A DNA stretch of 64,000 bases, from contig NZ_CP094975.1 of NCBI RefSeq assembly GCF_023509015.1, positions 1,931,501 to 1,995,500 on the forward strand. The letters run 5' to 3'. The position numbers and the translations under genes were made by a program. Shown here one piece after another: positions 8,972-18,928 of the stretch. The stretch is from Pseudomonas abieticivorans. GTDB lineage: Bacteria; Pseudomonadota; Gammaproteobacteria; Pseudomonadales; Pseudomonadaceae. The notes beneath the pieces are model-generated. The model made no database searches. It saw only the letters and a program-made list of their open reading frames with translations, and was not told where the DNA came from. Every line of letters starts with the position of its first letter. The stretch's first letter is position 1.

Positions 8972-10251
8972 GGCGCAACTCCTTTACGCGGGACCACGCC
9001 GGTGCGGCTGATGCGTATCAGGCCACGTGGTTTCCAGATCATCATCAGCACCATCAGGAAGCCAAACAGCAACACGCGGTATTCGGCAAAGCTGCGCAAC
9101 AGTTCCGGGGCCACGGTGAGCACGAAGGCTGCGATCACCACGCCCACGGTCGAACCCATGCCGCCCAACACCACGATGGCCAGGATCAGCGCCGACTCGA
9201 AGAAGGTGAACGAGGTGGGGTTGACGAAGCCTTGGTAGCTGGCGAAAAACACACCGGCAAGGCCTGCGGTCGAGGCCCCCAGGGTGAACGCCGAGAGCTT
9301 GACCAGCACGTGGTTCAGGCCCATGGAGCGGCAGGCGATCTCGTCTTCACGCAGTGCTTCCCAAGCGCGTCCGATGGGCATGCGGGTCAACCGGTGCTTG
9401 ATGTACAGCACGGCCAGCACCACCAGGAACAGCACCGCGTAGATGAATACGAACTTGAGGTTGGGGTTGTAGTCGATGTGCAGGAACTCGTGGATCGGTA
9501 CCCCGCCCTCTTTCGCCTTGCGCCCGAACTCCAGGCCCATGAACGTCGGCGACGGCACTGGCACGCCATTCGGGCCACCGGTGAACGACAGCCAGTTGTT
9601 GAGGATCAGGCGAATGATTTCACCAAAGCCCAAGGTCACGATGGCCAAGTAGTCGCCGTGCATGCGCAACACCGGGAAGCCCAATATGCACCCTGCCAAG
9701 GCCGCCGCGATGGCAGACAAGGGCAGCGCCGACCAGAAGCCCAGGCCCAGGTATTGATAGCCCAGCGCCAGGCCGTAGGCACCGATGGCGTAGAACGCCA
9801 CGTAACCCAGGTCGAGCAGGCCGGCCAGGCCCACCACGATGTTCAGGCCCAAGCCCAGCAATACGTAGACCAGACCTAGGATGACGATGGTGAGGATATA
9901 TTTGTTGGCGAACACCGGGAACACGATCGCCAGCACGATGATCAACGGGATCACCCAGCGCAGCGCCGACTTGTGGCCGGGCGCCAGCACGTGCACGCCG
10001 GAACCGCCGCGCTCCATGCCGTGGCTCAGGGCAATGCCCTTGGAGGTCTGCAGGAACAGGCTGATCAGAAACCGCCCCAGCATCACCGCAGCCACCAGCC
10101 AAGCCACCCGAGTGGGCTCCAGGTTAAAGCTGTAGCCCTGCAACACCACGCCCACGATCGGCCCGAACACGATCAGTGCCAGCAAGCCGGCCATCACTGC
10201 GTCGATCAGGCTTTTTTTGATTTCAATCGGTTTATTAATGGCAGCAGACAT
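8968..10251 (-). CDS. livM: Branched-chain amino-acid ABC transporter permease LivM/BraE
   Basis: 427-residue inner-membrane permease. An N-terminal extension with helices (about 15-75, the LivM-specific N-terminal domain) precedes the transport core, which carries 'GLNIVVGLAGLLDLGYVAFYAIGAY' and the cytoplasmic EAA-like loop 'GRAWEALREDEIACRSMGLN' that docks on the ATPases. Two bases separate it from livH. Forms the channel with LivH. Confidence 0.95.
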   Translation of the reverse strand: MSAAINKPIEIKKSLIDAVMAGLLALIVFGPIVGVVLQGYSFNLEPTRVAWLVAAVMLGRFLISLFLQTSKGIALSHGMERGGSGVHVLAPGHKSALRWVIPLIIVLAIVFPVFANKYILTIVILGLVYVLLGLGLNIVVGLAGLLDLGYVAFYAIGAYGLALGYQYLGLGFWSALPLSAIAAALAGCILGFPVLRMHGDYLAIVTLGFGEIIRLILNNWLSFTGGPNGVPVPSPTFMGLEFGRKAKEGGVPIHEFLHIDYNPNLKFVFIYAVLFLVVLAVLYIKHRLTRMPIGRAWEALREDEIACRSMGLNHVLVKLSAFTLGASTAGLAGVFFASYQGFVNPTSFTFFESALILAIVVLGGMGSTVGVVIAAFVLTVAPELLRSFAEYRVLLFGFLMVLMMIWKPRGLIRISRTGVVPRKGVAP

Positions 10252-10253
10252 AC

Positions 10254-11171
<918 letters not shown>

Positions 11172-11300
11172 GCACGCTCACGAACTTCTGAGACCGCACA
11201 GCCGCACCGTGCGGGCAAGCCAGACCTGCCCACGCGACGTAGAAGCGGTAGTAAGAAAACTGACGGGCGTGGCCCGAGTAAGGCTTCAGCCCAGCTTGAC

Positions 11301-11332
11301 CAGGCCTGCGCTTGTGGCGCCGGCCCGGCCTG
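11301..11332 (-). terminator. Possible attenuator hairpin between livK and livH
   Basis: GC-rich dyad CAGGCC...GGCCTG directly after the livK stop on the minus strand; no clear T tract, so partial termination or RNA stabilisation is more likely than full termination. Confidence 0.35.
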
Positions 11333-11339
11333 TTTCATG

Positions 11340-12479
11340 TCACTTCTGTTTTTCCAACTGGTGGTATTTGCCGGTCTTGTCCCACTGGTAAACCACGTAG
11401 TCGGAGACTTTCAGGTCGCCCTTGGCGTCCCAGGTCTTCTCGCCCATCACGGTTTTCACAGGGTTGGCCTTCAGCCATTTGGCGGCGTCTTCGCCTTTGT
11501 CGGACTTGGCACCGTTGAAGCCTGCGGCCAGGGCCTGGATCGAGGCGTAGGCGTACAGGGTGTAGCCTTCAGGCTCGTAACCGGACTTGCGGAACTGGTC
11601 TACCACCGCCTTGCTGTCTGGCAGCAGGCGTGGGTCGGCGCCGAAGGTCATGTACACGCCATCGACGAATTGTGCGCCACCTGCGGTGGTTACCAGCTCG
11701 TCAGTCACCACGCCATCATCGGACATAAACTTCACGTCCTTGAGGCCTGCCTCGCGCAGTTGGCGAACCAGTGGGCCGGCTTCCGGGTGCAGGCCGCCGA
11801 AGTAGACGACGTCGGCACCGACGCCACGGATCTTGGTCACCAGGGCGCTGAAGTCTTTCTCGCCACGGGTCAGGCCTTCTTCGAGTACCGGCTTCACGCC
11901 GCGCTTGGTCAACTGGGCAGCAGTGGCGTCAGCCAGGCCCTTGCCGTAGGTGTCCTTGTCGTTGATGACCGCGACTTTCTTGCCTTTGAGCACGTCGACG
12001 ATGTAGTCACCGGCCACGATGCCCTGCTGATCGTCACGACCGCACATGCGGAACATTGCGGTCAGGCCACGCTCGGTGACTTGCGGGTTGGTGGAGCCTG
12101 GCGTGATGGCGATGATGCCGGCATCACCGTAAACCTCGGAAGCGGGAATCGTCGAAGACGAGCAGAAGTGCCCTACTACACCGGCAACCTTGTCCTGGTC
12201 GGCCAGTTTGTTGGCCACCGCCACGGCCTGTTTTGGCTCGCACGCGTCGTCGCCTTGAACCAGAATGATCTTGCCGCCGTTCACGCCGCCATGGGCGTTG
12301 ATTTCATCAGCAGCGGCCTGCGCCCCCTTCATGTATTGCTCGCCGAACGATGCGTTGGCACCGGTCATTGGGCCTGCCACGCCGATCTTGATGTCGGCTG
12401 CCTGTACAAACGAAGAAACACCCAGCGCAGTAGCCACTGCGAGAGCCAGAAAACCTTTCCTGTAAAACGTCTGCGACAT
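11340..12479 (-). CDS. livK: Branched-chain amino-acid ABC transporter substrate-binding protein LivK/BraC
   Basis: 379-residue periplasmic binding protein of the Leu/Ile/Val type. A signal peptide (about 1-27, ending FVQA-AD) is followed by 'IKIGVAGPMTGANASFGEQYMKGAQ'. Family motifs include the 'GVVGHFCSSSTIPAS' ligand loop and 'VYFGGLHPEAGPLVRQ'. I chose the ATG at 12479 because AGGAG lies upstream and the signal peptide starts there; the frame stays open to 12512. First gene of the liv operon. Confidence 0.95.
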   Translation of the reverse strand: MSQTFYRKGFLALAVATALGVSSFVQAADIKIGVAGPMTGANASFGEQYMKGAQAAADEINAHGGVNGGKIILVQGDDACEPKQAVAVANKLADQDKVAGVVGHFCSSSTIPASEVYGDAGIIAITPGSTNPQVTERGLTAMFRMCGRDDQQGIVAGDYIVDVLKGKKVAVINDKDTYGKGLADATAAQLTKRGVKPVLEEGLTRGEKDFSALVTKIRGVGADVVYFGGLHPEAGPLVRQLREAGLKDVKFMSDDGVVTDELVTTAGGAQFVDGVYMTFGADPRLLPDSKAVVDQFRKSGYEPEGYTLYAYASIQALAAGFNGAKSDKGEDAAKWLKANPVKTVMGEKTWDAKGDLKVSDYVVYQWDKTGKYHQLEKQK

Positions 12480-12980
12480 GAGGTGGTGCTCCTGAGTTTT
12501 TTTGGTTGGCACTTCAACTTCAGCAATTGCTCAGAGCAAGGGGCGTGCCAGTAGATTTTCATTCCTGGAAATCAGACTGGCAGATGCTCGGCAGGCACGC
12601 TTGCAGGCCATTTTTGCGGGCTGTGCAACCGTCTAGAACGCGCCAGGTGGCGCTACCTTTTTAAAAAGGAGCAACCCATCAGTGCCATCATTGCAACCCC
12701 TTCGCGCCAGAGCGTGCAACCGAGCTGTAACAACATGCGTAACCGAAGTGCACAGTGGCGGTGCGCAACTGCTACAGCTCGCACCATTACAGGCTAGACG
12801 CTGTAGGAAAAAACACAGAGTTCGTTAGGAAACTACTTAAAATAGCAGCGAAGTCGTGATGCCAGAGCCTCGCGGGTTAGAATGCGGCGCCGCCATGGGC
12901 AGAGAAAAAACTGGCAAAATGTGCCGTTACTGTGCGCCACTTGACCCATGAACCCGCAGTCAGGTCCGCTGGAGACCCCA
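12480..12980. promoter_or_regulatory. 500-bp divergent intergenic region (livK and pncB)
   Basis: No gene seen. It must carry the livK and pncB promoters. A perfect 14-bp palindrome, CCTTTTTAAAAAGG, lies at 12656-12669. I see no recognisable regulator site beyond that, and no convincing attenuator peptide rich in Leu/Ile/Val codons. Confidence 0.3.
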
Positions 12981-14186
12981 ATGAGCGAGAGCGTATTCGC
13001 CGACCGCATCGTGCAGAACCTGCTCGACACCGATTTGTACAAGCTGACAATGATGCAGGCGGTGCTGCACAACTACCCCAACGTCGAGGTTGAATGGGAA
13101 TTTCGCTGTCGCAATGGCGAAGACTTGCGCCCCTACCTGGCCGAAATCCGTTACCAGATCGAACGCCTTTGCGAACTGAGCCTGACGGCTGAAGAGCTGG
13201 CTTTTCTGGAGCGCATCAACTTCATGAAGCCGGACTTCCTGCGCTTTCTGGGGCTGTTCCGCTTCAACATGCGCTACCTGCACACCAGCATCGAAAATGA
13301 TCAGTTGTGCATCCGCTTGCGTGGGCCGTGGCTGCACGTGATTCTGTTCGAAGTGCCGCTGCTGGCACTGGTGAGTGAAGTGCGCAACCGCTACCGCCAC
13401 CAGACCGTCAAACTGGACCAGGCGCGGGACCAGTTGTACCGCAAGTTCGATTGGCTGAATGCCAACGCCAGTGCCGATGAGTTGGCTGAACTGCAGGTGG
13501 CTGATTTCGGCACCCGCCGTCGCTTCTCCTACACAGTGCAGGAAGAAGTAGTCACGTTGCTCAAGCGCGACTTCCCGGGGCGATTTGTCGGCACCAGCAA
13601 CGTGCATCTGGCGCGCAAACTGGACCTCAAGCCCCTGGGCACCATGGCCCACGAGTGGATCATGGCCCACCAGCAATTGGGCCCGCGGCTGATCGACAGC
13701 CAGATTGCCGCGCTGGATTGCTGGGTGCGCGAGTACCGCGGGCTGCTGGGCATCGCCCTGACCGATTGCATCACCATGGACGCCTTCCTGGGCGATTTTG
13801 ATTTGTACTTTGCCAAGCTGTTCGACGGCCTGCGCCACGACTCGGGTGACCCGATCATCTGGGCAGAGAAAGCCATCGCCCACTATCAAAAGCTCGGCAT
13901 CGAACCGATGAGCAAGACGTTGGTGTTTTCAGATGGGTTGAACCTGCCCAAGTCCCTGGAAATATTCCGGGCACTGCGTGGGCGGATCAATGTGAGCTTT
14001 GGTATCGGTACCAACCTGACGTGCGACATACCGGGCGTGGAGCCCATGAGCATCGTGCTGAAGATGACCGATTGCAACGGCCAGCCGGTGGCGAAGATTT
14101 CCGATGAAGCAGCCAAGACGCAGTGCCGCGACGAAAACTTCGTCGCGTACCTGCGCCATGTGTTCAAGGTGCCTGCCGTCGGTTGA
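12981..14186 (+). CDS. pncB: Nicotinate phosphoribosyltransferase PncB
   Basis: 401-residue type I NAPRTase, which joins nicotinate to PRPP with ATP hydrolysis in NAD salvage. Seen: '[15 protein letters not shown]' near the start, '[13 protein letters not shown]', '[10 protein letters not shown]', [11 protein letters not shown] with the conserved active-site His, and '[11 protein letters not shown]'. Start at 12981 with GGAG upstream; the frame extends to 12948 without a site. The stop abuts the convergent azurin stop (14186/14187). nadE, which I recall beside pncB in P. aeruginosa, is not here. Confidence 0.95.
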   Translation: MSESVFADRIVQNLLDTDLYKLTMMQAVLHNYPNVEVEWEFRCRNGEDLRPYLAEIRYQIERLCELSLTAEELAFLERINFMKPDFLRFLGLFRFNMRYLHTSIENDQLCIRLRGPWLHVILFEVPLLALVSEVRNRYRHQTVKLDQARDQLYRKFDWLNANASADELAELQVADFGTRRRFSYTVQEEVVTLLKRDFPGRFVGTSNVHLARKLDLKPLGTMAHEWIMAHQQLGPRLIDSQIAALDCWVREYRGLLGIALTDCITMDAFLGDFDLYFAKLFDGLRHDSGDPIIWAEKAIAHYQKLGIEPMSKTLVFSDGLNLPKSLEIFRALRGRINVSFGIGTNLTCDIPGVEPMSIVLKMTDCNGQPVAKISDEAAKTQCRDENFVAYLRHVFKVPAVG

Positions 14187-14633
14187 TTACTTGACGGTGA
14201 CGGTGCCTTTCATCATCGAGATGTGGCCGGGGAAGGAGCAGAAGAACGCATAGTCTTCGCCTGCGGTCAGCTTGGACACGTCAAAAGTCACCGAGTCTTT
14301 CTCGCCGGCACCAATGATCTTGGTGTGGGCGAGGATGCGCGCATCGCCTTCTTTCAGGTAGTTCTTGTCGATGCCGGCGGCCATGCCGTCGGCAGCGATC
14401 GGCTGCGCGTCGGCAGCCTTGGACAGCACCCAGTTGTGGCCCATGACGTTCTTGGCCAGCGAGCCCGAGTGGCCCAGGTTTACGGTGAACGTCTTGCAGC
14501 TCTTGTCGATGGCGATGGCCTTGGTGTCGAAGGTCATGGAGTCGGTGGAGTCGACATCGATCTTGCATTCGGCGGCGAAGGCGGTGCTGGCAGCCAGGGT
14601 CAGCACGGAAACAGCAACAACTTTGGCAAACAT
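14187..14633 (-). CDS. azu: Azurin precursor
   Basis: 148-residue precursor of the periplasmic blue copper protein that carries electrons to nitrite reductase or cytochrome peroxidase. The signal peptide is residues 1-20 ([19 protein letters not shown] then [10 protein letters not shown]). Copper ligands are visible: His in 'VMGHNW' and Cys, His and Met in [14 protein letters not shown]. Start at 14633 has GGAG upstream; the frame extends to 14765 as noise. Convergent with pncB with no gap. Confidence 0.97.
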   Translation of the reverse strand: MFAKVVAVSVLTLAASTAFAAECKIDVDSTDSMTFDTKAIAIDKSCKTFTVNLGHSGSLAKNVMGHNWVLSKAADAQPIAADGMAAGIDKNYLKEGDARILAHTKIIGAGEKDSVTFDVSKLTAGEDYAFFCSFPGHISMMKGTVTVK

Positions 14634-14770
14634 GTGAATCTCCAGGGCAGTTTTTATAAGTTGAAGACTGCATGAGACTGGCGCAGGTTCAAATGACCTG
14701 AATCGTCTCTGCTCATGCAGAAGGTGTGTTCTAGAAGCCTTGACGACATGGATAATTGCACGCACCTTGC

Positions 14771-14782
14771 ATTGTATACAAT
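14771..14782. promoter_or_regulatory. Perfect 12-bp palindrome ATTGTATACAAT in the azu/LOG intergenic region
   Basis: Lies 138 bp upstream of azu and 92 bp upstream of the divergent LOG-family gene, in an AT-rich promoter-like stretch. The core TTGTATACAA is the kind of site bound by GntR/FadR-family (FCD) regulators; no such regulator is encoded nearby. Confidence 0.35.
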
Positions 14783-14874
14783 ATCAATCTGATAAATTCA
14801 CATGAAACTGTAGGCATTTTTTCAAGCAGCCATCGGTGTACTCTGTCGGGCCAATTTTCTCTGGAGTCGCCCCC

Positions 14875-15462
14875 ATGCCTTTGAAATCCGTCTGCGTGTT
14901 CTGCGGCGCCAGCACCGGCAGCAACCCTGCCTATCGCCAAGCTGCGCAGGCTTTGGGCCAGGCGCTGGCCGCGCGCAAGCTGACCTTGGTGTACGGCGGC
15001 GGCGCCGTCGGCCTGATGGGTATCGTCGCCGATGCCGCGCTGGCCGCCGGCGGTGAAGTGATCGGGATCATCCCCGAAAGCCTGAACAGCCTGGAAATCG
15101 GCCATAAGGGCTGCACCCGCCTGGAAGTGGTCGACGGCATGCACGCGCGCAAGGCCCGCATGGCCGAACTCAGCGATGCATTCATCGCCCTGCCCGGCGG
15201 CTTGGGCACGCTGGAGGAGTTGTTCGAGGTGTGGACCTGGGGCCAACTGGGTTACCACGGCAAGCCGCTGGGCCTGATGGAAGTGAACGGCTTCTACAGC
15301 AAGCTCAGCGGTTTTCTCGACCACTTGGTGCAGGAAGGCTTCGTGCGAGAGCACCACCGCGGCATGCTGCAGATGGACGAATCGCCAGACGCCCTGCTCG
15401 ATGCATTGGACGCCTGGCAGCCGGTGGTACTGCCCAAGTGGGTTGGGCAAACACCCACTTAA
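14875..15462 (+). CDS. LOG-family protein (cytokinin riboside 5'-monophosphate phosphoribohydrolase type)
   Basis: 195-residue Rossmann-fold protein with the LOG signatures 'SVCVFCGAS' at the start and PGGLGTLEE (about 109-117), plus the '[12 protein letters not shown]' strand. LOG enzymes cleave nucleoside 5'-monophosphates such as AMP or cytokinin ribotides to the base and ribose 5-phosphate; the bacterial role is often nucleotide clean-up. Start at 14875 has GGAG upstream. The stop overlaps the convergent transglutaminase stop in TTAA. Confidence 0.85.
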   Translation: MPLKSVCVFCGASTGSNPAYRQAAQALGQALAARKLTLVYGGGAVGLMGIVADAALAAGGEVIGIIPESLNSLEIGHKGCTRLEVVDGMHARKARMAELSDAFIALPGGLGTLEELFEVWTWGQLGYHGKPLGLMEVNGFYSKLSGFLDHLVQEGFVREHHRGMLQMDESPDALLDALDAWQPVVLPKWVGQTPT

Positions 15463-16355
15463 GCTTCGTGGAGGGGCATGACCGTGACCTGCACGTCCGG
15501 GTCGTGGCTGCCCCCGCCCAGGATCACTCCGCGCAGCGGCGACACATCGGAAAAGTCCCGGCCCCAGGCCAGAGTGATGTGCTCCAGCGCCGGCTGGATG
15601 TTGTTGGTAGGGTCAAAATCCACCCACCCCAACACCGGGCAAAATACCGAGACCCAGGCATGGGACGCATCGGCGCCGATCAGGCGCGGCTGGCCGGGCG
15701 GCGGCTGGGTCAGCAAGTAGCCGCTGACATAGCGCGCCGCCAACCCGCGCGAGCGCAGGCAGGCCAGCATCAAGTGGGCGAAGTCCTGGCACACGCCCCG
15801 ACGGCGCTCCAGCACTTCGACCAGAGGCGTGGCTACCTGGGTCGCTTCGGCGTCGAAGGTAAACTCCTCGAAAATCTTCTCCATCAGCGCCTGCACACCC
15901 TGCAGCGTCGGCGTGCCAGGGGCGAAGCAACTTTGCGAGAACTCGACGAAACTGCGCTTCAAGCGTACGTAGGGCGACTCGAACCGATAGCGACAGGCTT
16001 CCAGCAGCTCATCGTTCATCGGCCCGCCGCTGTAACACAGCGCACTGCGGGTGTGTTCCCACGGCGATGACAGGCTGAAGTCCAGCGCCGGCCGCGGCAA
16101 CACCTGGACCAGCAGTTCGGCACACACCCGCAGTTCGTCATGGGGCCGTTCGAATACCAGGCGGGTCAGCGGGTTGCCGAACACGTCCAACTCATCAACG
16201 CGACGGGTAGGCTCGGGGTTGATCTGCAAGTCCCGCGCCTGGCACACCTGCCAGGCGCAGGGGCGCGGCCACAAGTGCGCCAGTTGCTGGGCCAGGGACA
16301 CCGGGCTGTCGTATTCGTAGTGGGTGTCGTGAGTAATCTGATACTGCGCGCTCAT
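15459..16355 (-). CDS. Transglutaminase-like protein (third gene of the ATP-grasp/alpha-E operon)
   Basis: 298 residues. The N-terminal bacterial transglutaminase-associated domain (about 5-85) is followed by a transglutaminase-like core with Cys189 (RGVCQDFAH), His232 (SHAWVSVF) and Asp248 (WVDFDPTNN), a complete papain-like triad. Cytoplasmic; no signal peptide. The ATG at 16355 overlaps the preceding stop as TGATG; a GTG one codon earlier is also possible. Genes of this operon have been grouped by comparative genomics as a peptide-modification or amidoligase system; the substrate is not known to me. Confidence 0.85.
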   Translation of the reverse strand: MSAQYQITHDTHYEYDSPVSLAQQLAHLWPRPCAWQVCQARDLQINPEPTRRVDELDVFGNPLTRLVFERPHDELRVCAELLVQVLPRPALDFSLSSPWEHTRSALCYSGGPMNDELLEACRYRFESPYVRLKRSFVEFSQSCFAPGTPTLQGVQALMEKIFEEFTFDAEATQVATPLVEVLERRRGVCQDFAHLMLACLRSRGLAARYVSGYLLTQPPPGQPRLIGADASHAWVSVFCPVLGWVDFDPTNNIQPALEHITLAWGRDFSDVSPLRGVILGGGSHDPDVQVTVMPLHEA

Positions 16356-18841
16356 CACACGGATACCGTTTGTTGGCTGACGTCGTCGACGTGAGCGAAA
16401 TGCCGCAAGGCCAGCCGGTCAGAGACCTGATTGCTGGCGATGGCGATGGTTTGCAACAGGTCCGCCAAGCCATCGAGCACCGCGCGTACGCTGGGCGCAC
16501 CGAACAGGCCGTGCTCAAGGCTGGCGAGGTCAAAATGCCCCAGGCGCTCGATCAGCATGGCCAGCCCGCGCTCCTTGGGTGCGCCGAAATCTTCGTTGAG
16601 CCGGCGCAGCGAGCGCGACACCAGTTTGAGCTGGAACAACACCGCATGGGGGTTTTGCTCATCCAGCAGCAATAGGTCCAGCACCGGAATCAACTGTGGC
16701 ACCGCGAGGTAGCGCGAGCGGTAGGTGATGCTGCTGTTACCCAGTTCCAGCAGCCACTCCAGGCCGTCCTGGTCGTCGATGGCGACGCCGCTGAGGAACG
16801 CCGAGAAGCTGGTGCTGAGAAACTGCAGGCGCTCGATGCGCCGGCCGATCATCAAGAAGCGCCAGCCCTCGTCACGGGTCATGTCGTCCAGGGCGAACCC
16901 GGACAACGCCGCCAGCGACATGACCAGGCGGTTGAGGAAGTCGAGCAGTTCGCCGAAATCCGGCTCCTCGGTTTCCAGGCTCAACGCCTCGCGCTGCAGT
17001 TCCACCAGAGCCTGCCAGTTCTCCCGCGAAAGCTTGCCGCGCACCTGGGAAGCCGCCCACTGCAAACGCTGCAGGTTGGCGCGCAGGCTGAACGCCCAGT
17101 CGTCGCCGAGCAGGGCTGCCAACAGGCGCTCTTCCAGCTCGCCCTCTTCGGGCAGCAACGAGAGTTTTTCCGCGAGGTCTACCGCAGCCTGCAACGCCAG
17201 CGGGTCGTTACCGTCGATGTAGCGGACCAGGATGATGCGCAGCAACCGGGCGGCGTCATCGCAGCGTTCGCAGTAACGGCCGAACCAGAACAGGTTTTCC
17301 ACCACCCGCGATGGCAGGTAGGGGTCGACCCGCACCAGGTCGCGTGCGCCGATGGTTCGCTGGGCCTTCCATTGCTCGCCGCTGGGCGCCCGCTCGCCCA
17401 ATACCCAGGTGTCCTTGCTGGCACCACCGCGCTGCATCGACACCACTTCGGCATCGGCCTCTGCGGCGACCCGCGTCAAGCCACCGGGCAGCACTCGGTA
17501 ACCCTCGGCATCGGCCACCGCGTACACGCGCATGCCGATGGCGCGGGGCTGCAACTGACTGTCTTCGGCCTGCCAGACAGGCGCCTGGGACAACTGCGCC
17601 AGCTCCTGGGCGACGTAGGCATATGGCCGTGCCTGCATGCGCGCGGCAAGCTCGGCGCGCTGTTTTTCATTGAGGTCGCGGCCCAGCACGGGGGCGAAAC
17701 TTTGCGACGGGAAAGCCGGCTTGATCAGCAGGTCCGGGAGTTTTTCCAGGGCCTGGGCCAATACCGGCGGCTCGCCGCACCACCAGGTGGCGATGGACGG
17801 CAGGATCAGTGCCTCGCCAAACAGGTGTTGGTTGATCCTGGGCAGAAAGCCCAGCAGCCCCGGCGATTCCAAAACGCCGCTGCCCAAGGCGTTGGCAACC
17901 ATCACCCGGCCTTGGCGTACGGCCTGCAACAGCCCGGGCACCCCCAGCGCCGAATCGGTGCGCAGCTCCAGCGGGTCGCAGAAATCGTCGTCCAGCCGGC
18001 GCATGATCGCGTGCACCCGGCGCAGGCCGCTGAGGGTCTTGAGGTACACCGTGGCATCACGCACGGTCAGGTCGCCGCCTTCCACCAGGGGGTAACCCAA
18101 CTGCCGCGCCAGGTACAGGTGCTCGAAATAACTCTCGTTGAAACGCCCAGGCGTCAGCAGCACCACCAGCGGTGCCTCGTTGCCATGGGGCGCCAGGCGC
18201 ACCATGGTTTCCTGCAGGGTCCGGAAGAACCCGGCCAGGTGCTGCACGCGCAGGTCGCGGTACAGGTCGGGAAAGGCCCGCGACACGCTCATGCGGTTTT
18301 CCAGCGCGTAGCCTGCGCCGGAAGGTGCCTGGGTGCGGTCGGCGGTCACCCACCAGCGCCCGTCCGGCGTGCGCGCAAGGTCGGTGGCAAACAAGTGCAG
18401 GAAGGTGTCTTGTGGCGGCTTGACCCCTTGGCACGGCCACAGGAAGTTGTTGTGCCCATACACCAGCTCGGCCGGCAGCAAGCCGTCACGAATCAGCGTT
18501 TGCGGGCCGTAGATATCTGCCAACACGGCGTTGAGCAAGCGCGCGCGCTGGGCGATGCCCGCTGACAGCTGGGCCCATTCGGCGGCCGGGATCACATGGG
18601 GCAGCAGGTCCAGCTCCCACGGGCGGTCTGCGCCCTTGGGGTCGGCGTAAACATTGTAGGTAACGCCGTTTTCCTGGATTTGCCGGCTCAGCAAGGCCTG
18701 ACGCTGCGCCAGCTGGGAGGGCCCGCTGCGCTGCAAGTAATCGAACACCCGTTGCCAGTGCGGTCGTACTGCACCCTTGGCCTCGAGCATTTCATGGTAG
18801 GTATCCGCGCCAAGCGGATATCGATCAAGCAGGTCAGGCAT
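16355..18841 (-). CDS. Circularly permuted ATP-grasp / alpha-E fusion protein
   Basis: 828-residue fusion. The first part (about 1-480) is a circularly permuted ATP-grasp protein (COG2308-like: 'VTYNVYADPKGADRPWELD', 'DTFLHLFATDLARTPDGRWWV', 'GAGYALENR', then 'PSQSFAPVLGRDL'). The rest (about 515-820) is the all-helical alpha-E domain (COG2307-like: 'RVVENLFWFGRYCERCDDAARLLR', 'GWRFLMIGRRIERLQFLS'). In many bacteria these are two genes; here they are one chain. Start at 18841; the frame to 18895 is probably noise. The family is predicted to ligate amino acids or amines to a peptide or protein. Confidence 0.85.
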   Translation of the reverse strand: MPDLLDRYPLGADTYHEMLEAKGAVRPHWQRVFDYLQRSGPSQLAQRQALLSRQIQENGVTYNVYADPKGADRPWELDLLPHVIPAAEWAQLSAGIAQRARLLNAVLADIYGPQTLIRDGLLPAELVYGHNNFLWPCQGVKPPQDTFLHLFATDLARTPDGRWWVTADRTQAPSGAGYALENRMSVSRAFPDLYRDLRVQHLAGFFRTLQETMVRLAPHGNEAPLVVLLTPGRFNESYFEHLYLARQLGYPLVEGGDLTVRDATVYLKTLSGLRRVHAIMRRLDDDFCDPLELRTDSALGVPGLLQAVRQGRVMVANALGSGVLESPGLLGFLPRINQHLFGEALILPSIATWWCGEPPVLAQALEKLPDLLIKPAFPSQSFAPVLGRDLNEKQRAELAARMQARPYAYVAQELAQLSQAPVWQAEDSQLQPRAIGMRVYAVADAEGYRVLPGGLTRVAAEADAEVVSMQRGGASKDTWVLGERAPSGEQWKAQRTIGARDLVRVDPYLPSRVVENLFWFGRYCERCDDAARLLRIILVRYIDGNDPLALQAAVDLAEKLSLLPEEGELEERLLAALLGDDWAFSLRANLQRLQWAASQVRGKLSRENWQALVELQREALSLETEEPDFGELLDFLNRLVMSLAALSGFALDDMTRDEGWRFLMIGRRIERLQFLSTSFSAFLSGVAIDDQDGLEWLLELGNSSITYRSRYLAVPQLIPVLDLLLLDEQNPHAVLFQLKLVSRSLRRLNEDFGAPKERGLAMLIERLGHFDLASLEHGLFGAPSVRAVLDGLADLLQTIAIASNQVSDRLALRHFAHVDDVSQQTVSV

Positions 18842-18928
18842 GGAACGCTCGGCACAGGCAATAGGAACGCAGTTTAAAGCAGGCGGCCAGCGCACGGATA
18901 CGGATGCCCGTGCACTGGCTGGTTCTTT

